From the NCBI RefSeq assembly GCF_027595985.1, contig NC_073313.1:219172066-219236065 (forward strand): a stretch of DNA of 64,000 nucleotides. Reading direction: 5' to 3'. The first letter of the stretch is position 1. Each line of letters starts with the position of its first letter. The notes under the pieces were generated by a model. That model saw nothing but the letters and a program-made list of their open reading frames with translations. It searched no databases and was not told where the DNA came from. The position numbers were made by a program, and so were the translations under genes. This DNA comes from Sorex araneus. Lineage: Eukaryota; Chordata; Mammalia; Eulipotyphla; Soricidae. This document shows positions 21,036 through 34,182 of the stretch, one piece after another.

Positions 21036-21930
21036 AATCTAGTCCAAAAGCACTACAACAGAAACAAAAAAAAAGATGAATCCCTTGATTGGCAGCAATA
21101 TTCATGATTCTAAAGGGTATTGCGCTTACTGAAGCAAAGACCAAATTTTGACATGCAGAGAGAAAAAAAACAGATGCACTAAATAAATAAAAATGAAATT
21201 TGGGACTTTTAGACCCCGTAATGTTCACCAGATGGTAAGAGGGAAAGAAAGTGGACAAAAGAGATTAAATGTATGGTAAAGAGTAGAACTGAACACTTTT
21301 TAGCGGTAAACTTAATTTAGTATACATAAAGTAAAATTTCAATGATGTATATTTATAATTGATGCAATGTTATAACGTTAGGTTCAATAAAAAAATAAAA
21401 AGATATATTTTAAAAAGAGTCATGCACACTACAGTTATGGATAAAATATTTGTTGAAAAAAGTATATTTACGTGCATTAAATTATTTTTCAAAAATATTT
21501 ATTATAAGAAAAACTATAACACTTCTGCATCTCATAGATCCTGTACCAAATTATCAAGTTTAACCTTAGCCATAATAAGACATACCAATTGCATGCACCA
21601 TCCCCCAAAATGATATGAACTCTGAGAAGGGTACAACCTTACATCTTTAATTTCTTGCTCAAAATTAACATCCTCAATTGATTCATGGAAAATAGGAGCA
21701 GCGTTTTATAAACAAATGGAACAGACTTTAAGGTGTATCACAGATCAGAGATGAAGGTTTAACAATATCTAACTATAGTAGGAAACACTGAATGAGAAAA
21801 GAAAAGAAAAGAAGAAAAAAAATAGTTGGAAAGCTTGTGAATTTTAAGCAAAGTCAGGAGATTGAACTAATAGTGTTTTTATCAATGTTAGTTTTTTGCT
21901 GTAATTAATTATACTACTTATTCATGATGT
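21036..21930. other. AT-rich sequence without a recognised feature
   Basis: Nothing recognised. Short purine runs near 21796-21823 precede the large purine array. Confidence 0.4.
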
Positions 21931-21931
21931 C

Positions 21932-21987
21932 AATACTGGGTGAATCTTGGAGAAATTCCAATATTGGGTGAATCTTGGAGAAATTCC
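21932..21987. repeat. 28-bp tandem duplication
   Basis: 'aatactgggtgaatcttgg...' at 21932-21959 is repeated at 21960-21987 with one change (c/t). It lies directly beside the purine array. Confidence 0.92.
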
Positions 21988-22405
<418 letters not shown>

Positions 22406-22589
22406 TTATACAAATGAAAAATAATGAAGTAGTGAAGGGTCCGTTTTCTGGATACAATAAAAAAAGAATGAGTTAAGAACACAATACATTTTCTCACTAG
22501 ACTGTCATTTATTCCAATGTGTAATTCATAGAGGTATTTTTCTGTTATCAAAATGTATGACCTCTTGGTCAGCATTTATTATATGGGAC

Positions 22590-22758
22590 CCTAATGTCTC
22601 CCCCAACCAACTTGGATCCCCATAATATATCAAGGGGCCATGGTTGAAAAATTGTGTAAGTAGAGGCCTTGGTAAATACAGTAGTCCAGCAGACATGGGG
22701 ACCACAGGAAGGAAACAAGGTCAGAAGGGGACCACAGAAACAAGGTTGAAAAACACTA
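22590..22758. mobile_element. Candidate hAT-like MITE, second copy
   Basis: Contains 'ggaaggaaacaaggtcagaagg', shared with 17431-17450, and ends 'ggttgaaaaacacta', the same TIR-like end. The left end is degraded. Confidence 0.37.
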
Positions 22759-22764
22759 GACTAG

Positions 22765-25300
22765 AAGATTATGCAAGAAACAGTTATCCCAATTTCAATA
22801 GAATTAATCTAGACCATTGATAGCTAAAGTGATTCTGATAATATGTCTCCTGTGATATTAGATTCCTAATTATATTTTATCATCATGCAAAAAAACAGAG
22901 TAAAATGTATTTTCTTCTATAATTGCATAGAGCTTCATGAATTTGAATATATACAGAGAAAAAAGCACTAACATAAAATGAACACCCTTGGTTTTATGGC
23001 AGATGAGCAGTAACCAGTAAATAATAATTGTGATCTTTTTTCATTATATATAGTATTGCAATATGACAGTCAGTAAAGTTCATGATAAAAAATAATAAAC
23101 CAAGAACACGAAAAATCAAGTGAAAAATAGGCTACCCTATGATGTTCAGATTCCACCCCTCCCCAAAAAATATGTTTAGGATAGGTCTTCCCAAGATATA
23201 CCATTTTAGTATGTAGATTGTTTCTAACAAAGGGCACAGAACACATTTGCCAATTTCTTCATTATCCAGAACATTTAATATTGCTGGTTATTACTCATAA
23301 TTAGAATTCTCATTAAAAATACTCTTTCTATTGAAGAAACCTATTTTGTGGCAGGCAGATATTTAATTACAGGAAATTGGGTTCTTGTTATAGGATTCAA
23401 CTTTTGATTGTCATGTTAGTTCCCTTTTCTCTCTACTTGAGATCCCTCACAGCCATTATATATATATATGTAGATATATATGCATATACATATATACACA
23501 TACATATTTATGTGTATATATATACACACGTTTATAGCCTAACTCAATATAGATAGTACTTTTGTTTGTTCGATTTGTTTTGTTTACCTTAGACTCTTCA
23601 TTTTTATGTAGATAACAAATATATAGATATATGCAATTAAATTCATTTAGAAACTAGCGGAGTAAGGAAAATCTCTCCTCATCCATTATATCCATGAATT
23701 CAGTTATTCTATTTATTCACCAAGTTCAGTAATTAATAACCTGGCCAATATAAATAACGAGGACCAAAACTAAATAAAACTAATCTGATTACATAAGCCA
23801 TGAGTTTCTGTTTTATTTTATGGAAATCACAATAGAAAATATAATCCAAAAAAATGTCAACAATATAGTAGGCTTTATTTTACCCCTACTCCATCTCATT
23901 TTTGGATTTGAAGAAATGGACTTCAGGCTGTTGAAAGTCAATGGAAATTTAAGACAAGATGACACGCAAAGAAAAGTTAGATTTTTATAAAAGAACAGAA
24001 ATAAAACATTTTTGCATATATATTCAACTGTGTTTTTATTTTCAAAAATAATTGTATACCTATCAAACAGATATAAGGAAAAAAGCGCCTAATTTTACAT
24101 AGCTGTTTATTGTAGACTTTAACTTTGTTACAAAACCTTTCAAATCTCAAATAGAGTGAAACAAATAAAGCATGGGTGCTGGATTCATTAGCATTTAATG
24201 AATAACAAATTAGTTTGCCAGGGCTAGTAATCTGAATTATTCTTTCTCCTGAATTTTTCATTTATGTTATCTTCTTTCATGCAAATTAAGGAACTACACA
24301 AACACAATTAGATGTGGCAGCTATCTCTGTAGCAAGTTCTTGGAAATGGACTTCACAAATGAATTACAGATGTATTTCTTCTGAAACCAACAATAATCAA
24401 ACTCTATAGTTAAAGCAAATCTTGAATTTCTTTTCATCATCAAATATAGTATAGAGCATAAGGTATAAAAGTCAATGATTTTAAGAAAATGAATCAAAGT
24501 GTTTTCTTTCATTTTATTTTTTCTCATGAATAATTGATTTCATGAAGTCTTGGTGGAAAGGCAAACTACAGAATAAAATCTTTCTGCTCAATACAAGGAT
24601 GCAGAATTCCTAGAATTCGCTAGTCTAAGCACAGACAGCAAACAAACACACCCACACCATTCCAATTTGCCACTTGATTTAGTCATATGTCCTAGCAACC
24701 AAAGTTGAAGCATTTAAACAAAAAAAATGATTTTAGTTCTTCAGACAAAAATATAAAAGTAAAGACTTATGGCATAACTAGCTTTAGGTGAAACTATAGA
24801 GAATGTAAACAGCTCTATTATTATTTTCCCTCTGTTAAAATGTCATAAGCCTTAAATTTACCTTTTATGAACATGAGGTCGTTAGCATATGTTAAATAAT
24901 TTCATTTTTCATTAGCTGTGAAATGAAATGGATAACATTTTAATTCAAGTAAGCTAAATAAGAAGTAACAATTTTCAAATCCAGTATACAATGAAGATAT
25001 TGCTTTAAAAACATGTGATTATTTCCAAAAGAATAGCTCTTGGATCAGATACAATGTATGTTTTAAACAGGATTTTCCACAATTTCCTGAATATGGTACT
25101 TTAGAGAATGAAAGTAACCAGACAGGTCCAATTCTTAAATTAGGTCAATTGGAACAAGGTCAGACTCCTTGTTCTACTTTCTGTCTCCTCAGTCAAGCAC
25201 ATTATGCCTATAACAGCCAACATTCAGACCTTCACTGCAGCAACCAGTAATTTTATTTATTTTAAGGCAACGTGATTTACAAAGTTATTCATATTTCGGT
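22765..25300. other. AT-rich sequence without a recognised feature
   Basis: About 2.5 kb. A TA/TATG/CATA simple repeat lies at 23456-23530. No coding signal or recognisable interspersed repeat. Confidence 0.45.
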
Positions 25301-25325
25301 TTCAGGCATGAAAGTTTCCAATACC

Positions 25326-25521
25326 GAGGCTGGAGCGATAATACAGCGGATAGGGTGCTTGCCTTGTGCGCGGCCGACCTGGGTTAAATTCCCAGCATCC
25401 CATATGGTGCCCTGAGCATATTCCTGAGTAATTCATGAGTAATTCCTGAGTGCAGAGCCAGGAGTGACCCCTGTGCATCTCCAGGTGTGACCCCAAAAGC
25501 AAAAACAAAACAAAACAAAAC
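25326..25521 (+). mobile_element. SOR-type SINE, first of a head-to-tail pair
   Basis: 'gaggctggagcgataatacagcggatagggtgcttgcc' to 'gtgaccccaaaagcaaaaacaaaac'. A small internal duplication ('attcctgagtaattcatgagtaattcctgag') is specific to this copy. Flanked by 'aaagtttccaatacc' (25311-25325) and 'aaatgtttccaatacc' (25522-25537). Confidence 0.93.
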
Positions 25522-25537
25522 AAATGTTTCCAATACC

Positions 25538-25722
25538 GGGGCTGGAGCAATAGTACAGCAGGTAGGGCGTTTGCCTTGCATGCGGCTGAACCGGGTTCAA
25601 TTCCCAGCATCCCATATGGTCCCCTGAGTACGACCCGAAGTAATTCCTGAATGTAAAGCCAGGAGTAACCCCTGTGCATAGCTGGGTGTGACCCAAAAAG
25701 CAAAAGCCAAAAAAAAAAACCC
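25538..25722 (+). mobile_element. SOR-type SINE, second of a head-to-tail pair
   Basis: 'ggggctggagcaatagtacagcaggtagggcg', box B 'ggttcaattcc', tail 'gtgacccaaaaagcaaaagcc' plus A run. Flanked by 'aaatgtttccaatacc' and a third copy of the target 'aaatgtttccatat' (25723-25736). Confidence 0.95.
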
Positions 25723-25739
25723 AAATGTTTCCATATTTT

Positions 25740-27363
25740 TTAAGTTTGTTTGTTGTAGTTTGGATCTCCTGCTTTGAGTTTTGGTTGCTCTGTGGTTCTC
25801 TGTGGATCTATATATCTATGTGATGTATAGATAAATCGCATATCTACCAGGCGATGAGTTCAAGGACCCTGCCCCTTTCCTGTTACCTTTCATCAGCCTC
25901 TTATTCCTCCCTCTACTGCCTTCTGTTCCCTATCCTTCTCAGTTATATAATATAGGGGCTAGGTTAATCTTAGGTATTCCATCCCTTGCTATTTTGCATT
26001 CTCTGGTACTGTTATTCTATAACCACAGATAAGTGACATCATCCAGTCTTAGTCTTTCTCCTTCTGACTTTCTTCTTCACTTAACAAGTAAATTCTACTC
26101 AAGTTGCTGTAAATTGAATTATTCTATAATTCCTGAATATGATATTTTATATATTTATGAGTATATAACTGGTTTATATCTAAATGTTTATTTACATGTA
26201 AATATATGAATGTAGATATTTCATCCATCTGTCTTCTTCAGAAAAGTTTCTGCTCATTTCTTCTCCCCATTATTAATAGGGGTTTTTGTTGTTGTTGATG
26301 AGCTTTGTGAGTAATTTATACCTCTTGGATTTTAGATATCATCTGATATGTTGAGTAAAAATATTTTCTCACACTCAACCTTTTAGTTTTAGACTGTGCT
26401 TCTTTCTTTTGTCATGAAGAAGCTTTTTAATTTGATGTAATCCCTTTTGTTTATTTTTATTTACAGTGTTTTTCCAACAGAATCATATTATTGAAAACAA
26501 CTTTGAGGTCCAAATAGTGACACATTCTTTCTATATTTTTCTAAATGTACTTTATGGACTTTTGACTAATCACAACATCCATGATGCATTAAACTGATTT
26601 TTGCTCAAGGTGTGAGATATGAATGCAACTTCATAATTTTCATGTGATAATTCAGTGTTCCTTATAGCTTTTATGATAAGATTATCTTCACTCCACTTAA
26701 TGTATCCAGCTTCCTTGTCAAAAATTAATTGACCAAAGATCTGGGGCTTTGTCTCTGTATATTCAATTGTAATCCACTGCTCATAGTATCTATCCTTATT
26801 TAAGTACATACTGTCTTGATTACTACAGACATAGTTTCAAGTTAAGTAATGAGATACCTATCAATATCTTCTTTGTCAGTATGACCTAAGCTATTTGGAG
26901 TATTTTATTATTCCATACTAATTTTGTTATTGACATTCCCAGTTCTTGAAGAATGTAATCTGAATTTGAATGGATGGTCCTGGAATTTTGCCTATATAGT
27001 ATTTAGGTGGATGTTCTGTGACAATATTTTCAATCTGTAAAAATAGAATAATTTCCATGTTTTTTTCTTCTTTATTTCTTGCTTTTTGGGTCACACCCAG
27101 TGGTGCTCAGTGGTTACTCCTGGCTCTGCACTCGGGAATTACGCCTGGAGGTGCTTGGGGACCATATGGGATGCCGGGGATTGAACCCAGTTTGGCTGTG
27201 TGCAAGGCAAATGCACTACCCTCTGTCCTATTGCTCCAGCTCCAGTTTCCATTTTCTAAAGGCATCTTCTACTTATTTCTTAAGTGAATTACGATTTTCA
27301 AGGTATAGATCAAGTGCATCTTGTGTTGATTCTTAGGTACTTGATGTTTTTGAACATTATTTT
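25740..27363 (-). mobile_element. Old L1, 3' region and 3' UTR, interrupted by SINEs
   Basis: Plus-strand phrases are complements of older mammalian L1 3' sequence: 'gttgttgatgagctttgtgag', 'tgaagaagctttttaatttgatgtaatccc', 'ccttgtcaaaaattaattgacc', 'tgtcttgattactacag', and after the SINE at 27080 'gaattacgattttcaaggtatagatc...ttcttaggtacttgatgttttt'. All frames are broken. The left boundary is uncertain because 25740-26200 is only loosely L1-like. Confidence 0.6.
27080..27241 (-). mobile_element. SOR-type SINE in old L1
   Basis: 'gctttttgggtcacacccagtggtgctcagtgg' to 'cctattgctccagctcc'; box B complement 'ggattgaaccc'. 'tttccat' occurs on both sides as a possible TSD. Confidence 0.92.
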
Positions 27364-27365
27364 AT

Positions 27366-27528
27366 TTTTGATTTTTAGGCACACTCAGCAATGTTCAAGA
27401 GTTATACCTGGCTTTGTACTCAGAAATCACTTCGGGTGTTGCTTGGGGGAACAATATAAAATACTGGGTATCAAACCTGGGTCAGCAACATGTAAGGAAA
27501 ATACCTAATGTGCTACATCCCACTGCCC
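27366..27528 (-). mobile_element. Diverged SOR-type SINE
   Basis: 'ggcacactcagcaatgttcaagagttatacctggc', 'gggtatcaaacctgggtcagcaacatgtaagg' and 'gtgctacatcccactgccc'. Confidence 0.65.
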
Positions 27529-27529
27529 A

Positions 27530-27958
27530 AAGTTCCCTATTTGTTTTGCCAGCCAGAAGTCTCACATTGTATGTGTGTTTATTCATTTAAGGAACTCACG
27601 TTTTTTGGTAATCAAATAAGTTTTAATTATGCTAGGTACATAATATCTAGATAGCTATTGTATAACATGATGCCTAGTTTACTATACTGTTCACTTAAAT
27701 TGTTAAGAAGGTATGTCTCATACTAAATGTTCGCTTTTTAGAAAAAAAATGAAGCACCAGCTCTATACCTACTCTTTTACTTCAGAAGGCATAATATTTC
27801 TTATGAGGAGATGCAAGACAGCAGGTAAAAGAATATACAACAAAAGAGCTCTGGTCCTTGGTGACAAAGTTGAACTACCAAAATTATCCAGAAGATAATC
27901 TAGGTCAGGAATAAATAGTAAATGCCTATACTTTAGTCTACTATTAGTATATTTGTTA
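27530..27958. other. AT-rich unassigned sequence
   Basis: Nothing recognised. Confidence 0.35.
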
Positions 27959-27960
27959 TA

Positions 27961-28099
27961 GTTTTTTTTTAAATTGAATCACATTGAGATAATCATACAA
28001 TATTCCAGCACCTGCCCATTCACCAGTATACATTTTTCACCACCCCAGTTTCCCTGCTACCATGCTGACTCTCAGCCTTTCACTATGGCAGGGACCATT

Positions 28100-28146
<47 letters not shown>

Positions 28147-28160
28147 CCCCCACACCTGAG
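27961..28160 (-). mobile_element. Diverged L1-type 3' tail with (CT)n
   Basis: 'ttgaatcacattgagataatcatac', 'gcccattcaccagtatacat' and 'ccaccccagtttccc' follow the reverse order of the tail family; a (CT)20 run at 28101-28142 replaces the G-rich tract complement. Confidence 0.55.
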
Positions 28161-28164
28161 CTCA

Positions 28165-29640
28165 TCTTTAATTTAAATAGTTTTAAATAGTGTTACAACT
28201 ATATTATCCTAAAACAAATTTTCTTCATAACAGAAACTTTGAATACATCTTTTGAGTTTTGTATGCGGATATAGTCTCTCAAAGAAAATAATGAAAAACA
28301 GAGGTCCAACTGTAAGTTTATAGAAGTCATCAATGTAGAGCAGAAAACAATAATAGAATGGAATCTTATACATACTGAGAATAAATATCCAACATGATAG
28401 ATTTCATATCATTTTCATATCATCTTCCCCACTAGAGAAAAAAATGCAGGAAATAAATATGAGTAAACAGTGTCAAATACCAGGAAAACAAAAAACAAGC
28501 TAGAAAATAGGGCTCTGCCACTGGCAATTTAGCTATGATTGCTGACTTCAGCAGAACAGTCTCAATATTGTGCATCATGCTGGCCACCTCTTACACAAAA
28601 ATTCAACCTGAAGTTATTTTCATTTCTAGAAGTTTTTTCTCAAAATGTGGGGTTAAAAAAAGTTAAAAAAAACTTGAACAAATATTTTAACATGAAATAT
28701 CTTAATATCCCACTTATCTGAAATGAAAGAAGTTATTGGATTCTGTTATATAATTACAATTTTTATGCTTTCAGAATTAATTAAAAAATTACCTATACTG
28801 AGTACGTGAGAAAAATGTAATGAAAGTTCTAATCATAATTGCACATGAAATTTGTGGGTTAATTATATATTAAGTTAGTTAGAAATATTCGCAATGGAAA
28901 CATGGAATTCTTGTTCATTATCATACCTGGTTATTTTTAAGCACAATTCTGGTTTATGATGTGTTAACCTCAGAGGTTTTAAGAAACCAAATTTAGGCAT
29001 TTGAGGGTTAGGGTGAGAAAGTACTTCCAGAGAAGCAACTACTAGTCTTCCGTACTGTTGGTGGCTATCCTGGTTCTTCTATGGAGGTTTTCCTTCTAAT
29101 GGATTCTAAAACCATAGACATTATATCCTGATCTCCTGCATCAGAACTAGAGAAAAAATTGGTTTCCTTGAGCAAATCCTCCATAATTGATCTAAATGCT
29201 TATATAACCAGCTGAATGAACCAAGAGTAAAATATGACTCAAATAGGATTGAGCAGGAATTACAAAATTGCAGATACCACAAATTCTTGCAATTGCTATT
29301 GCAATTGCTACAAAGCCTGAACTTTTTAATGATTCAATTTAACTTTTATTATAGCATCTAACCTGACTGAATTCATGGATAGAATATTTTATAAGTAGAT
29401 TTTTATAACTGGTTAACCTTATCTTTAATATTAGTCATTTCAAAAGATAAAAGTGCATGCCAACTGATACATTAAATATCATCTACATATACTATTCTCT
29501 AAAATGATATAAGGCGATATGATGGTATTTAAGAGGTAAATATGTCAGAAAAATAGAATCTGCATGGTAAAAGTGGTGTTCTGAGAAGGAGAGGAATTTT
29601 CAGACATTATCTTCTCTGCCATGTGAAAATACTAAATAAA
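28165..29640. other. AT-rich sequence without a recognised feature
   Basis: About 1.5 kb with no recognised element or coding signal. Confidence 0.4.
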
Positions 29641-29654
29641 ATCAGGGATCATCT

Positions 29655-30712
29655 TGAACAGAAGTGGAGCATCCTTGTCTCGTCCCTGATCTTAGAGGGA
29701 AGGTTCTTAGTTTTTCCCCATTGAGGATGATGCTCGGCATAGGCTTGTAGTAGATGGCTTTGACTATTTTGAGGAAAGTCCCTTCTGTACCCATTTTAGT
29801 GAGAGTTTTCATCATAAATGGGTGCTGGATCTTGTCAAATGATTTCTCTGCATCAATCGATATGATCACATGGTTCTTTTCTTTTGTTGATATGATGGAT
29901 TATGTTGATTGATTTCTGAATGTCAAAACATCCTTGCATTCCCAGGATGAATTCCACTTGGTTGTGGTGTGTGATCTTTTTGATGAGTTATTGAATTCTA
30001 TTTGCTAATATTTTGTTGAGAATCGTTGCATCCATGTTCATCAGGGATATTGGCCTGCAGTTTTCTTTTTTTGTGGTGTCTTTGCTTTCGGTATTAGGGA
30101 GATATGACCCTCATAGAGGGTTTCTTGGGAGGGTTTCTGTTTCTTCAATTTCCTGGAAAAGCTTGAAAAGAACTGGCAATAGGTCCTCTTATATGTTTGG
30201 AAGAATTTGCTAGTGAATCCATCTGGACTCGGGCTTTTGTTTTTGTGAAGACTTTTGATTACAGTTTCAATTTCCTTCATATTAATAGGATGATTCAGGT
30301 ATTCCAGGTCTTCTTGATTCAACCTTGAGAGATTATAGGAATCCAGGAATTTATCCATTTCTTCTAGGTATCTCGTTTCATGGCATGCAGATTTTCAAAA
30401 TAGTCTCTGATAATCTTTTGAATTTCTTTGGTTTCTGTTCTGATATTCCTTCCCCTTCTCATTTCTGATTCGGTTTATTAGGGTTCTTTCTCTCTCTTTC
30501 TTTGTGAGTCTTGCTAGTGGTTTATCAATCTTGTTTATTTTCTCAAAGAACCAGCTCTTGGTTCATTTATCTTTCAGATTGTCTTTTGGGTTTCCATTCT
30601 GTTGATTTCTGCTCTAAGTTTTATTATCTCTTTCCTTCTGCCTGGTTTGGGCTCCTTTTTTTTGGTCCTTTTATAAAATATTGAGCTGTGAAGTCAAGTT
30701 ATTTATGTGGGT
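29655..30712 (-). mobile_element. L1 ORF2 reverse transcriptase segment, inverted half of an L1 insertion
   Basis: On the minus strand this holds ORF2 from the linker after the endonuclease ('SRLNQEDLEYLNHPINMKEI', then 'KNKSPSPDGFTSKFFQ') to the core RT ('[18 protein letters not shown]', i.e. RT motif A IDAxKxFD, and 'LRSGTRQGC', motif B). It is broken by frameshifts and stops. Its last L1 bases ('ccacttctgttcaa') abut, in L1 order, the first bases of the plus-strand segment that starts at 30713, with only a small deletion around motif B. The two halves therefore come from one L1 RNA. Confidence 0.9.
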
Positions 30713-32019
30713 TCAATATAGTACTGGACGTACTTGCAATAGTGGTTAGGCAAGAAAAAGCTATTAAGGACATTCAGGTAGGAAAAGAAGAAATCAAGCT
30801 CTCACTATTTGCACATGATATGATGCTATACTTATAGAAACCTAAAACCTCTACCAAGAAAATCCTAAAAACAATAGATTTGTATAAAGTTGAAGGCTAT
30901 AAAATCAATACCCAAAAGTCCATGGCTTTCCTATGTGCAAAAACCGAGAGAGAAGAAAGTGACATGAAAAAAAAACAATCCCCTTCACAACCGTGCCTCA
31001 GAAAATATCAAGTACTTCTGAATCAGCTTAACTAAGGAGGTAAAGGACTTGTCCAAAGAAAACCACAAAATGCTACTTCAAGAAATAAAAGAGGACACGA
31101 GGAAATGGAAAGATATCCCCTGCTCATGGATTGGGAGAATTAACATTGTCAAAATGGCAATACTCCCCAAAGCACTGTACAAATTCAATGTGATCCTTAT
31201 AAGGATACCCATGACATTCTTCAAAGAAATGGAGCAAACACTCCTGAAATTCATATGGAACAATAAGCCCCCATAAATACCTAAAGCAATTCTTGGGGAA
31301 AAATTATGGGAGGAATCACCCTCCCCGAACTCAATCTCTAGTACAAAACGATAATAATTAAAACAGCATTTTAAAACAGCAACTTAAATCAGCAATTAAA
31401 ATAATTGAAACAAAGGCATAGTTGCAGACCAATGGAACAGGGTTGAATATCCTGACACACACCCTCAAATATATGATCATCTAATCTTTGATAAGGGAGC
31501 AAGAAATGTGAAGTGGAGCAAGAAAAAGACTCTTCAAACAAATGATACTGGCAAAACTGAACAGCTACGTGCAAAAAAAAAAAAAAAAAAGGCTCAGATC
31601 TCTACCTAACACCATGTAGAAAAGTCAGGTCAAAGTGGATTATAGATCTCAACATCAGACCAGAATCCATAAGGTACATGGAAGACAAGGTTGGCAAAAC
31701 TCCCCATGACATTGAAGCTAAAGGTATTTTCAAAGATGATACGCCACTGGCCAAGCAAGTGAAAACAGAAATAAACAAATGGGACTATCTTAAACTAACA
31801 AGCTTCTGCACCTCAAAAGAAACAGTGACCAAAATACAAAGACAGTCTACAGAGTGGGAAAGTATATTCCCTTAATACCCATCTGATAAGTGGTTGATAT
31901 CAAGGATATACAAGACACTGATTGAACTCTAGAAGAAGAAAACATCCAACCCCATCAGAAAATGGGGGTAGAAATTTACTCAAAGAAGAAATCCGAATGG
32001 CTAAAAGACACATAAAATT
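30713..32019 (+). mobile_element. L1 ORF2, distal half, collinear half of the same insertion
   Basis: Starts 'ttcaatatagtactgg', then '[11 protein letters not shown]' (the RT catalytic FADD box with the first D changed to H), '[20 protein letters not shown]', '[11 protein letters not shown]' and further ORF2 to 'RMAKRHIK'. Several stops, plus an 18-A run at 31572-31590. It stops inside ORF2 at an A-rich site with no 3' UTR. Flanks 'agggatcatct' (29644-29654) and 'agtgatcatct' (32020-32030) look like an 11-bp TSD with one difference around the whole 29655-32019 unit. Confidence 0.9.
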
Positions 32020-32132
32020 AGTGATCATCTAGTAATAAGGAAGAAAGTTTTCACCAATAATCCAGCCATCCCAGTAATCTGAAGTCTGATCTATGACTTT
32101 GTTTCCAAATGGCAAAAACAAGTGTTGTTGAA

Positions 32133-32330
32133 ACATGGATTTCTCAACTGAAGTGTCATATTATGACACCTCTGCAAGGGGACATGTCTCTCCTCTTGTA
32201 GACACCCAAGGGTATTCCAAAGAGCCCACTGCTAAAGATTTGGGGGCAACTGGCACAAAAGGGAGGGCATAGATGGCATTAAAAAGTCAGAAATGAGTTG
32301 CATTATTGACAAAGGCTGAAAATCTCTACT
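32133..32330. mobile_element. Candidate hAT-like MITE, third copy
   Basis: 'ggatttctcaactg' on the left and 'aggctgaaaatctctac' on the right resemble the TIR ends at 17297-17477; 'caagggtattccaaag' is shared loosely with that copy. Confidence 0.32.
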
Positions 32331-32339
32331 TCAAATTAG

Positions 32340-33975
32340 CCAGACTGTGGTACTCTCTCATGGTGCATTTTATCATGGGGAAAACAAGCACTAATTTTCA
32401 GTTTACTTTGTTTGTTCTTGTACTTGACCGGTTGCTTACCAAATACCCTTTAATTTAAAAGACAAATTCAGCCTAGGTATCTCTTTCTCAGGTCTCTGAT
32501 CTTTGTTTTTGACTTTATAGGATAAAATTATTATTGGGAAGAAGTGAATTCTAACAAAAGCATCTACCTGGTTAAAGAAAGTTTTAAATATGGAAATGCT
32601 GAGATAATCTCTGTCTTATTTACAATCCCAGCCTTTTGTTGAAGATACTCTAGTAGATAGGTGACTATTTACAATGACCTCAGGCTAGCCAGAGGCATAG
32701 TTTTAACATATCTTATGAATGCCAAATTCTTATCTCAAGGATTGCATTTGCTCAAGACTAGAATACACCTTACTTGATATCCTAAAATGTAAATGCAATC
32801 TTTGGTCAGCCAGAACATTAGAAATTTCTAGGAGTTATCAAAATACAAGGTTTTTCTCTTTGTCTTTGTAACTAATGTCAAATGTATGTATTCTGCTTAG
32901 CAAAATTAAAAGTATGAGGTCTGTATTTAAATGGAGCACAAGCTGCAAAATATAGTGCTATTTTCTTGAAACTTTAAAAAAGATTGAAGTTCTTCCTTTT
33001 TATTCAAATAAAGAAATGATTAAATATAAGTGTCTTATTACTGTCCTTTTTGAAAATCAGCTGACCACAAAGAAACACTTTTAATTCTTTGATCCTGCTA
33101 CCCACATACTTAATGCTACACATCTAGTTCCTTCAAATCTCGCCTAGCTTTCTCTCTATTAAAGGAAAAAAATCTCTTCACTCTAAGATAATTACATATT
33201 CTGTAGTCACAGCACTCATTACAACATTTTTAAATAAAATCTTTCCTTATAGTGCAGTTTCTTTTAAAAAAATATGTTGTGTTAAACCAGTTTGCATCTT
33301 GAATTGATTTGGGATAAAGTTAAAAGAACCAGTTTTGAGGATATAAAAGATGGTTGTGTTGAGGACAGCTTTCATTTGCTATCTTGAAATCTTTAATTAA
33401 AAGTGATGAGAAATTTCAGCATGTAAACTAGCTTTTTAATGTTGACAAAAAGAAACTAAATAATTCATTTTAACTATTATTGAGTATCTTCAATGAGACA
33501 GAAAATGTATGCTTCCAAATGCTTTATCACTTTCATGTTTCCTATTACAAAAGCTTCACTCACTTTCTAAAAGGGAAAAAAACCGGACTCAGATACAGGA
33601 ATGGTTCTGTTTGACCAAGATCACACAATTAGCAACAATATGGGTAGTTGCCATTTCAATGCAGGACTCATGATGCCAAACCAAACCAATTACTGTTTAT
33701 TTGCAACAGCTGCAGCACAAAATGTGCACAGCATTATTCACAGAAGAAATTAAAGCTTCTCTTTGTAATACTGAAAGTTAAACATTTTTGAAGTGGGTAG
33801 TTAGGTAGAAGTCCCTGTACAATGGATTTCAAAAAAACATGAAAATCAAGATGTGTTATGCAAAGGAGCTCTTGTATTAAGGGACCCAACTCTAGACTGG
33901 GGGACTCCAGTTCAAACCCAAATCCTTTCAAAAGAGGATTTAGCTGGAATATAACCACTATTTAAACTAAAGAAA
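32340..33975. other. AT-rich sequence without a recognised feature
   Basis: About 1.6 kb. Nothing recognised; the 74-codon minus frame at 33734-33958 has no domain I can name. Confidence 0.4.
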
Positions 33976-33979
33976 GACA

Positions 33980-34065
33980 ACCAGATGACCAGTACTCCAG
34001 TGGTCTACCCTAGTTTGATCCTAAGCACCACATGTGGTTCCTCAAGCACTTCTGCAAGTTTTCAG
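33980..34065 (+). mobile_element. SINE remnant, 5' half
   Basis: 'gaccagtactccagtggtctaccctagtttgatcctaagcaccacatgtggttcctcaagc' resembles the leader, box B and first body part of the short SINE. Confidence 0.45.
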
Positions 34066-34075
34066 GAAAAAAAAC

Positions 34076-34147
34076 TATATATATGTATTTATATATATTC
34101 AGATCAGATCATACATACACACACATATATATGTATGTATATATATA

Positions 34148-34182
<35 letters not shown>
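34076..34182. repeat. TA-rich microsatellite
   Basis: 'tatatatg' and 'acacacatatata' runs ending in a pure TA block up to the SINE at 34183. Confidence 0.93.

Noticed and set aside
25302..25724. 140-codon minus frame with repeated 'GSHP/HRGYSWL' text
   Set aside because: This text appears wherever the short SINE is read antisense; it is a SINE shadow seen at many loci.
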